This document shows, one piece after another, positions 39,001 through 51,000 of a DNA stretch of 52,275 nucleotides. The stretch spans positions 1-52,275 of the forward strand of contig JAIFNA010000008.1 in assembly GCA_020048055.1 (NCBI GenBank), given 5' to 3'. Both the position numbers and the translations under genes were made by a program. The notes below the pieces were generated by a model, which worked only from the letters and a program-made list of their open reading frames with translations, was not told the DNA's origin and did no database searches. Within the stretch, counting starts at the first letter, position 1, and each line of letters starts with the position of its first letter. Origin of the DNA: Arcobacter sp. GTDB lineage: Bacteria > Campylobacterota > Campylobacteria > Campylobacterales > Arcobacteraceae.

Positions 39001-42000
39001 CACCCCAAACAGTATCATTTCCATCTCCTCCATTTAGAAGCTCATAAACTGTTGATGTTGTCGCATTATCTGTGTTGTCTCCACCAAAAATCTCATCATT
39101 TCCAGCGCCACCATCTATATTATCAGTTCCATTTGCTCCACTTAAAATATTTTTTGAAGCATTACCGATAATCGTATCATTTCCACTACTTCCAACAATA
39201 TCTTCAATATTTCTAACAATATCATTATCAACAGCAACACTATCACTTGTATTTTTAAGGATAAGTGTACTGTTGGTTAAATTTGCATCGAGATAATATG
39301 TATTTGAGATAGCACTATAATCGATAGTATCTCTAGCACCTATATTTTGGTTATTTAAATCCCCCTCAATTACATCACTGCCATTATTTACATCAATTAT
39401 TTTAAATGTATCATTTCCAGCTCCACCAATTAGTGAGTTGTTATCAATATTTCCTGTAAAAGTATCATCTCCAGCACTTCCTATGATATGCTCTATATTG
39501 TAAAGAGAATCTGTAACTGTTCCGCCTATTGTTACAGTGTTTGTATTTAAAGTTACAACCACTGAGCTTGCAGAATCTTCATAGTTAACTCTATCGTTTT
39601 CATCGTTTGCGTTTTCGGTACTTCCACCAATAGTTGTAGTTCCACCATTAAATGTATTTGAAACTGTATTGTTCCCTTTAAATGTATCACCATATTGTGA
39701 ACCTAAAACATTTTCAATCCCAACAAATGTATCACTACCTTGATTTACACTTACAATTTGTGCCGTTCCATCAATTCCAAGATTTACATTTACACCTTCA
39801 CCTGCTGTTGAGTAATTTACTGTATCAACTCCGCTTCCACCGTTAAGGTAGTCATCACCAAGTCCACCTTCAATAAAGTCAGCACCAGCTCCACCTCTAA
39901 TGGTATTGTCCAATGCATTCCCTGTAATAGTATCATTTCCATTGCTTCCTGTTAAGTTTTCGATACTTATAAGTGTGTCTGTTTTTGAAGTTGCTGTGCC
40001 ACCACTATTTCCAGTTACTGTTGCTGTTCCTAAATTTGAAACTATTTTATCAATCGTTGCATTATCAACATCCAAGCTAGAGTAATCAACAGTATCTCCA
40101 CCCTCACTATCAACAACTCCACCATCTAAAATAGAGTTTGCTGTGTAATTTGTTTTGAATATATCAGCGTGCGATGAGCCTAAAACATTTTCAATTCCAA
40201 ACAATGTATCGCTTCCTTCTCCGCCACCAATTGCTTGAGCGGAACCATCAATTGCCAAATCCACCGTAACACCACTTGTAGCGCTTCTATAATCAACAGT
40301 ATCACTTCCACTTCCACCATTAATTATGTCATCTCCACTTCCACCTTGAAGTGTATCATCACCTTTTCCGCCGTAAAGTTCATCGTTTCCTTCTCCGCCT
40401 TTTAGCGTATCATCATTTGTTCCATCAACAACAGCACTTAGATTGTCAGCAATATTATCCCCATAAAGTTTATCATTACCAGCTCCACCATCAAGTTGAT
40501 CTTTACCAGACATACCAACCAAAGTATTTGCTAAAGTATTTCCAACAATATTGTCAGCTCCGTTACTTGAAATAACATTTTCAATATCGATTAAAACATC
40601 ATGGTCACTTCCAGCACCTGCCACATTTAGAGTTACTGCATTACCAGCTTCACCTAAAGTTACACTAATATTATGTGAACTTCCATAAGCACTATAATCA
40701 ACAGTATCATCTCCAGCTCCGCCAGAGATATTATCAATTCCATCATTATTAGATGTTGCCACAAAAGTATCATTACCAAGTCCACCAACTAAATTATCAG
40801 CACCACCTAACCCACTTAGAATATCATCTCCTGCACCACCAAGAAGATTATTAGCTAAACTATTTCCAGTTAGTGTATCGTAACTTGAGGTTCCCGTTAC
40901 ATCTCTAATTCCATAAAGTTTATCTTTTGATGCCAACGATGTTACAAAGCCATCATTTGCACTTGAATTTGATTTTAAAACCTCTGAGTAAACATTTCCT
41001 GATGCGTCAGTTAAAGTTGCACTTAAATCAACATAAACCTTACTAGCTCCAGAACTATATTCAACTAAATTTCCACCTGTATCCGCAGTATGTACGCCAC
41101 TTGCATTTAAGCTTCCAGCATAGAAACTATCTCCACTAGCACTTCCATAGAATTTATCGTAGCCATCACCACCAACAAAAGTATCAGAAGTAGCCGAACC
41201 AGTCATAGAGTCATCAAAAGATGAACCAATTAAAACTTCAATGCCATCAAGGTTATCTATATTTCCATAACCATCATTTGTAACCTCAACAGCAATGCCA
41301 AGATTTGCAACAATTGAGCCAGTTGCACCACTATAATCAGCTGTATCAATACCGCTACCGCCTATTAGTGTATCATTTCCACCATTTCCAATTAGTGTAT
41401 CATCTCCAGCACTTCCATTTAAAATATTAACTCCACTGTTTCCTTCAATAGTATCAGCTCCAGCACTTCCTGTGATATTTTCAATATTTTTAATTTTATC
41501 ATCACTATATGTACTAACAGTTACCGTTGTATAGCCGTCTCCACCAATTACTGATAAATCTACATTGATAAATTTAGAAGTGGCACTATAATCAACTGTA
41601 TCATTTCCAACATCTCCACCAGTTCCGCCGTCTCCATCAATAGTATCAATGCCATCTTCACCATCATCAAGTGCTTTGTCTCCAGAAAGATCAAGTCCAG
41701 CTTTAAAGATATCATCTCCAGCACCACCTAGCAATGTGTCATTTCCATCAGCGCCAACAATAATATCATTGCCATAGTTACCTTCAATTAGATTGTTATC
41801 ATCATCTCCACCAATATAATCAGCGTAACTTGTCCCCCTTACATTTTCAATATTTTTAAGGTAATCAGCAGTACTTCCACCAACAAGTGCAGTTGAGTAT
41901 CCAGCCAATCCACTTCCGATTGATTTTAGGTTAATGTCAAGAGATAGCGTTTCACCACTATAATCGACACTGTCTCCTCCAGCACTTTCACTTCCCTCTC

Positions 42001-45000
42001 CACCATCAATAGTATCGATTCCAATTCCACCACTTAATATATCACTTCCAACTCCGCCAAATAGTTGATCAGCCCCAGCTCCACCTTCTAAGATATCATC
42101 TCCATCGTTTCCATAAATAATATCATCTCCATCTTCACCTTTTAAAATGTCATCTCCAGTGCCCGCTTCACTATCACTAGCAGTACTTCCACCATATAGA
42201 ATGTCGTCATCTTCTCCACCTCTAACGGAGTCATTTCCAGTTCCACCGTAAAGTGTATCTTCCCCAGTGTCACCTTTTAAAATATCAGCTCCCGCATCTC
42301 CAGAAACAGTATCATCACCAGCACCACCAAATATAGAATCAATACCATTGTTTCCTCTTAAGATGTTTGCAACACCATCGCCAATAATAATATCATCTCC
42401 GGCTCCACCAATTACATTTTCAATATTTACAATTGTATCATCAACTAAAGTATCATCTGTATCTCTAATATTTCCATTGTTGAAGTTTCCATCGCCATCT
42501 TTATCCAACATCACAGTTACAATAGCTTCAGTATCAAGAGTTACCTTAATACCATTTGTAGTTGTAATATAACTATAATCAACAGTATCCTTGCTACCTT
42601 CACCATCAAGAACATCTTGTCCATCATTTAATGCCATCATAAAAGTATCGTTGCCACTTCCACCTTTTAAATTATCATTGCCTCCAAGTCCATCAATAAC
42701 ATCATCTCCAGCCCCGCCATTGATTACATTTGCATCTGTTGTTCCAACTAAAGTATCAGCGCCTCCACTTCCTATGATATTTACAAAGTTAAAGATACTA
42801 TCAGCTCCATTTCCTGAAGCACTATTTGCGGCAATTGTTCCGCTATTTATTGTGTATCCACTTCCACTAAGGTTTACTTTAACTCCACCACTTGCTAAAC
42901 TTGCATAGGAAAGTGTATTTGTTCCAGTTCCACCATCCATATGGTCATTTCCACCAGCACCATCGATAGTATCGTTTCCAGATAATCCTAAAATTGAATT
43001 ATTTTCGCTATCACCTGTAATATCATCTCCAAGAGTAGCACTATCACTACCTTTAATGTGCTCGATTCCGCTTAAAGTATCAAGCTCATCATCAACCTCA
43101 AAACCATCAGCTCCATCACTATTGATTGTAACCGTTCCATTAACTAAAAGATTCACTTTTATTTGTGATTGAGAGCTATAATCTACCCAATCTCCATTTG
43201 CTCCATTCGCTCCACCTACTAATCTATCATTACCTAAGCCACCAGTTAGCGTATCATCGCCATTGCCACCTTCTAGTGTATTATCTAAAGTGTTTCCTAT
43301 AATTGTATCGTTTCCACTTGTACCAATAATATTTTCAATATTACTTGTTGTTTGAGCAATCATTACAGTGCCATTTGTTACAGTATTTGTACCTGTATTT
43401 AAATTTGCATTTAGATGGTAAGTTGCATCAGTTATAGCACTATAATTTATAGTATCTACATTATCGCTATTTGCTATTTCAACTTGAACTCCATCATATC
43501 CATCAATAATGTCATCACCATCACCTAAAGAGATTTTAAATGTATCATTTCCACTTCCACCATAAAGGCTATCATTTCCAGCACCTCCAGTGATTTCATC
43601 ATTTCCAGCTTCACCATAAACCGTATCAGCTTCTGCTCCACTTAAGATTGAGTCGTTTCCAGCACCTGCAGTGATTATATTTTTTTCTACTGAACCTTTT
43701 AAAATATCATTATTTGATGAACCGATAAGATTTTGGAAATTTTTAATGAAATCTGTCCCATCATTTTGAGTGTCTTGGGCTGTTGAGTTATTACTTAAGT
43801 CTATACTGATTCCGCCAGTTGCCCCGATATAACTTAAAGTATTATTTCCAAGTCCACCATCAAGGGTATTGTTTAAACTATTTCCTTCAAGTGTATCATT
43901 TCCATTACTTCCAGTTAGATTTTCTATATCGTATAAATTATCAACAGAACCAGCCCCCCCTGTAACTTCAGAAGCAGTACCATAACTAACACCTCTTAAT
44001 GTAGCTGTTACACTAGATGAACCCAAATAACTAGCGGTATCCCCTATGTTTGTATCATTTGTTCCCCCATAAAGATTATCAGCTCCAGCTCCACCAATTA
44101 AAGTATCATTTCCATCTTCACCATAAAGTCTATCAGCTCCATCTTCACCATAAACTGTATCATTACCGCTTCCTGAAGTGATTGTATTTCCTTCAGTATT
44201 ACCAACTAAAGTATCAGCACCACTTCCACCAATAATATCATCGAAATGAAGAACACTATCAGTTCCAACATCAGCTCCACTTGCACTAAGTCCAGTAATG
44301 TCATTTGAAATTGCTCCAATGTTTGCTACAACTGCTGTTGTTACATTAGCAAAAGATAAAGTATCATGTGCACCACTTGTTCCATCTAAAATATTATCTT
44401 TTGAATCACCCTCGATCTTATCACTTTCAGTACCACCAATTACATTTTCTATGTTTTTAATAGTATGATCATTTATTGCTCCGCCAATTTTTACATTTGC
44501 AGCTGTTGAAGTTGTCAGTCTAACCTCTATCGCTTCACTTATTCCACTATAATTTACAGTGTCAATTCCAAGCTCCCCATCAAGTGCATCACCTGCTGTT
44601 TCCCCATCTTTTTGAATAAATGTATCGTTATTGTTTCCACCAAATAGTTTATCAGCTCCAGCTCCACCATCAATGATATCATCTCCAGCTTCACCGAGTA
44701 TTGTATTTGAACTATTATCTCCAACTATTTTATCTGCTACTGTACTACCTTTGATATTTTCAATATTGTTTAATGTGTCTTGCTCTTCACTGCCAGAATG
44801 AGTAGTTAGTCCATCGGCTAAACTATCAACATAAGCTATTCCACTTCCACTAACCAAAGTAATATCTACTCCAAAAGTTCTAGCACTATAATCAACCCAG
44901 TCACCTTTTCCAGCTCCACTATTATTAGTCCCACCATCAAGTGTATCATTTCCAGCTCCACCAACCAAAGTATCATCACCAGCTCCACCATAAAGTTTAT

Positions 45001-48000
45001 CAGCGCCATCTCCACCTTCAAGTAAATCATTTCCATTGTCACCATAGAAGGTATCGTTTGAAGTTCCACCAATCATTGTATCATCGTGGTTTGTTCCAAA
45101 AATCTCTTCAATATTTATTAAAGTATCCGTATTGTTCACATAGTTTGTTTTAGAAACCAAATACTCTGAAGCATTTGACGAGAGAATAATCTTTTGACTT
45201 TCATTTATATAATTTACCCTATCTATATCATTTGAAGTAGCATCAGCCCCACCATTAATAGTATCACTTCCTGCACTACTATAAACAGTATCACTTCCCT
45301 CTCCACCATTGATGATATTTGCTATATTGCTACCTGTTAACTCATCTCCATCGCTACTTCCACTTAAGTTTTCAATATCAACCAATGTATCCACATCACT
45401 TGTAGTTACAGTATTTATACCATCAGTTGCACCTAAGTTTACTGTTACTTTTGTTGTGTATTTTTCATAACTTACTGTATCAATACCACTGTTTCCATCG
45501 ATTACATTTGCGGTTGCACCAGATTTCATTATAAATGTATCGTTATTTTTACTTCCATTGATATTCTCAATCGAAACCAAACTATCAATATCTGTACTAT
45601 TTACACTAGCCGTTGCTGTAGCTAAATCAACAACAGCAACTCCAGCTCCACCATTTAAAGTGGCATTATTAAGGTAACTATAATCAGCTGTATCGTTCCC
45701 AGCTGTTCCACCATTTAAAATATTTGCAGAACTGTTTCCAATAAAGCTATCATCGTTGTTTGTACCAATTACATTTTCTATATTTAAAATTGTATCGATG
45801 TCACTTGAGCTTATAACTACAATTTGTGCTGTTGTTTGACTCAGATCTACAACTACTGGATTTGCACTATATGAAGCATAGCTTATAGTATCAATACCAC
45901 TTCCACCATCGATGATATTCGTAGCATTTCCAGATTGCATCACAACTATGTCATTTCCGGTTCCGCCGATAATATTTTCAATACCACTTAACACATCGCT
46001 ACCGTTTCCAGTTGATGTTCCCAAATTTAAATCGACTGATATATTTGCACTTGTATAGTCATAGCTAACAGTGTCGCTTCCAGCTCCACCAATAAATGTA
46101 TCATTTGATGTATCATTTGTTGCACTTGCACCCTTAAACAAGTCATCTCCACCAAGACCATTTAAAATATTTGCGTTACTGTCTCCAAAAATCGTATCAT
46201 TTCCACTATTTGAACCTATCACATTTTCAATTCCATGGATAGCATCTCTCTCATCTGCAACATCAAAGCTTGTATCATTATTACTATCTACTGTTACGGT
46301 TGAATTAGTTGCTAATTGAACATTGATTTTATTTTGCGCAGTATAGTCAACCGTATCGCTTGCCGTATCGTCTCCGTTTGCTAGTCCACCAAAAATCTCA
46401 TCATCTCCAGCGCCACCAATAAATGTATCAGCTCCATCTCCACCAATTAAACTATTTACACCTGCTGTACCCGTAATTAAATCGGCGTTTTTACTTCCAA
46501 TAACATGTTCAATATTTGATAGACTATCGCTTCCAACTTCACTCCCAACACCAATTTCGCTAGCTGTACTATTAGCTAGGTCGATATTTGCTCCGTACTT
46601 GCTTCCTCCGTTGTCGGTTGAAGTGATATAGCCATAATCAACCCAGTCACTATCAGTTCCACCATCCATATTATCATTTCCAATGCCACCAATTAGAGTA
46701 TCATTATTAGCTCCTCCATTAATGATGTCATTTCCAATGCCACCATCAAGAATATCATCTCCAGCTCCACCTTGAAGATTATCGATACCAGCCATACCAT
46801 TTAAAGTATCAGCACCATCTCCCCCACTTAGTGCATTTGCTAAGCCATCCCCAATTATCGTGTCATCATTTTTTGTACCAGTTATATTTTCAATATTTAG
46901 TAATTTATCAGCAGCAGCTCCATCAAGTAAAGCTGTAACAGTAGCAGAACCATTAAGTGTTACAACTAGCTTTTTACCATCTATAATATTTTCATTGTAA
47001 CTTGCCGTATCAGAACCGCTAGCACCATCAACTATCGCTCCTGTCCCTGAAAGTTTGAATACATCATCACTTGTAGAACCTACAACTTTTTCAATATCAA
47101 TTAATGTATCTTCATCATCAGAAGTAACAGTTATACCTCCAACGCTTATATTTGTTGTTATGGAAGCTCCACTATTTGAATAATTTACCTCATCAATACC
47201 TGCACTATCAGTATGTGATCCAATTGTACCATTGCTATTAAATGTTGCATTTCCGCCAATTATTATATCAGCTCCACCACTTCCAAAGAATGTATCTCCA
47301 CCAGCTCCACCTAGAAGCACATTTATAAGTCCATTTCCGGTAATAGTATCATCAAATTCACTACCTTTAATATTTTCAACACCATCAATAGCTTGGATTA
47401 CATCTTGGTTATTAGCATTATCATTATGTACTGTTTGAGCAGTTGTAAGTGCCAAATTTATAACTATTCCAACATTGTCAAGACCACTATTTTGTGTTTC
47501 TAAATTTGAATAGTCAACCCAGTCACCTTTAAGGAGATTTTCTCCACCATGTATAACATCACTTCCCAAACTTGCCTCAAATGTATCATCTCCAGTATCA
47601 CCATTTAGCTCATCATTTCCATTATTTCCATTTAAAACATCATCGCCAATTCCACCACTTAAAGTATCATTATTGTCTCCACCATTAAGCTTGTCAGCTC
47701 CTTCTCCACCAGCTAAGACATTAACGCCATCGTCTCCCGTGATGGTATCATCACCTTTTGAGCCAATAATATTTTCTATATTTTGGATTAGATCATAATC
47801 TCCGCCATTGATTGTTACACTAACAAGTGATGATGTTGCTAAAGTTACTTTAATACCATTTGAAGCTAACAAATTTGAATAATTTAAAGTATCAATTCCA
47901 GCTCCACCATCTATTGTATCAGCTGTCGTATCATCACCATCAGCTCCATCAATTTGGAATGACGCATAGATTGTATCAGCTCCATCGCCACCATTTAGTG

Positions 48001-51000
48001 TATCATCAAAACTATCACTCCACTCATCTTTATTTCCACCATAAAGGTCATCATTATTGGCACCACCATTGATAATATCAATACCATCGCCACCATAAAT
48101 AGTATCATTTGAATTTCCACCATCAAGATAGTCATTTCCAGCTCCGCCGCTTATAGTATCAATGCCATCTTCACCCAAAATAGTGTTATTTCCACTATCG
48201 CCAACTATGGTATCACTTAATTTACTACCTTTGATATTTTCAATCTCTTTTAGTGTATCAACACCGCCAAAACCATCATTAGCAACTACGCCGGAACTCA
48301 TATCGGCAATAATTCCATTGTCAATATTGCTATAACTATAATCTGCCCAGTCTGTTGCTATCAATTCACTTTGGGTCAAATAAGATGCGCTTACCGTATC
48401 ACTATCTTTTGCACTTAGATATATTGATGCTCCATCACTCATAATCGAATATTGGTTTGTCCCATTATTTAAAGTTGTATTGGCTCTAAAATCAAAAACT
48501 AATTTGTTATACACTTCACTAGCACTTAGTCCTGTTGCACTGAATGTAATCCCAGCAATTACAAAAGAGTAAGTCGTAGCCGAACTAAAGAAATTTATTG
48601 TAAATGCAACTCTTCTATCATATCCACCATCAAGTGTATCATCACCTTTTCCACCCATAAGAGTGTCGCTTCCGCCAAGTCCTTTTAGGGTATTTGCACT
48701 ATCATTTCCAATTAAGTAGTCATTACCCATTCCACCTTCTGCATGCTCGATATTTCTAATAATTAAATCTGTAAATCCATCTACTATTCTTGCTGTATCT
48801 TGAGCATCAACTATACTCATATCAACTTTCATACCAGTTGCAGTGTAATTAAAGCTTACAAAGTCCGCTCCAAGCCCACCATCAAGATAATCAACTCCAC
48901 TTGTTGCCCCTGCCCCAATTAAAGTATCATCACCAGATCCTCCAACAAGGCTATTTGCACCACTATTTCCTTGAAGTAAATCATCTCCACTTCCACCAAT
49001 AACCCCTTCAATATTGATAAATGTATCAACTTGTCCAGCTGTAATAGTGTGGGCACCATCTGTTATATCAACGATTAAGTTTGCTGTTTCATTACTATAA
49101 TCAACAGTATCAATTCCAATATCATTTCCGCCATCAAGATAGTCGTTTCCTTCACCACCTCTTAAAATATCGCTTCCTGCTCCACCTAAAATAGTATCGT
49201 TTCCAGCTCCACCTCTTAGTGTATCTGCTCCACTATTTCCAATAATAGTATTATCCGTATCATCTCCAGTTATAAAGTCAACTCCAGTTGTTCCTATGAT
49301 ATTTTCAACATTTACAACAGTATGATTTGTAACACCTGCTACTTTTACATACGCATTTGTAGCTCCGTTTAGCATAAGCTCAACTCCAGCATCCCCGGTT
49401 GCAATAGTTAATGAACTATAATCAACAGTATCACCTTTTCCAGCATAAGCGTTAGTTGCACCTTGTGCTCCACCAACTAAAACTGTATGATTTCCTCCAT
49501 CGATTGCATCATCAACTATATCACTATTTGTTGCACTAAAGGTAAATGTATCATCACCATCGTCACCTTTTAGTATATCAGCTCCACTTCCACCACTAAT
49601 AATATCATTGCCTATTCCACCAAAAATATTATCAGCACCACTTCCGCCATTTAAAGTATCATCTCCAGCTTCACCTTTTAAGATATTATTCCCAGTGTCA
49701 CCAACAATGCTGTCATTATTTTGAGTACCCGTAATGTTTTCAATATTTACAGCCACATCTTCTTCGTCATTTCCACCAAAGCCATCACTATCTTTGTCTA
49801 TATATACTATCGCTTCACCACTTCCAGCTAAAGTAACTTTAATACCGCCCTCAGCAAGATTAGTATCACTATCTATTATGGAGCTATAATCAACAGTATC
49901 ACTTCCTCTTGTCACATTTAGCTCATCTCCACCATTAAAATGGTCATTTCCATCATTTAATGCTGAAATAAAAATATCAGCTCCACTATCTCCATAAAGT
50001 GTATCATTTCCAGCACCACCAATTAGAGTATCGCCATTTTCACCACCTCTAAATGTATCACTTAAACTTCCGCCAGTAAATGTATCAATATAATTTGTAC
50101 CGATTACCTCTTCAATATTTACTAAAGTATCATTTGTTGTGTCTGATTTTTTTACATTGTAAGTTGTTGTTCCAACTGTTGTGGTTACTACTATCCCTGC
50201 ATTTGATCCTGTATAGATAGCTTGGTCGACTCCACCAGTTCCTCCATCAACAGTATCATTTCCATCACTTACTCTAAAGATGTCATTTCCAGTTACTCCA
50301 CCGTGAAGGGTATTATTCCCAATATTTCCAGTTATATCATCATTTCCAGCAGATCCTATAACATTTTCAATATTTGCAATGGTATCATTTGAAACAACTG
50401 AACTTATAGTTTCAGTTCCACTTTGAGCACCTAAATTTACAGTAACCCTATCACTTGTACTTGTAATATAGTCATAACTTATAGTATCCCCTATACCATT
50501 TGTATGGTTTCCTCCATCGATTGAGTCATTTCCTGCTCCACCTTTTAGAACATCATCTCCGCCCATACCACTTATAATATTTGCATTGCTATCACCTTGT
50601 ATTGTGTCGTTTCCGGTATTGCTTCCTGTAATATTTTCAATGCCGTTAAGTGTATCTTTATCATCTGAACCTACCCCAAAACCATTATTCTCAGAGTCGA
50701 TAGTAACAGTTCCCCCTTCACTAAGGGTTACAATAATTTTATTTTCATTCAGATATGAAGCTGTATCATTTCCAGCTCCACCATCTAATACATCATTTCC
50801 ACTATCACCAAATAGTGTGTCATCTCCAGCTCGCCCATAAATACTATCGTCACCACTTCCACCACTTAATGTGTCTTTAAGTGCATCACCTGTGCTAGTT
50901 TCTGTTGTACCTAAATTAATATATCCACCGTATATTTTATCTGCTCCACTTCCACCATTAAGGACATCAGCACCTTCTCTACCTTCAAAAGTATTTATTA

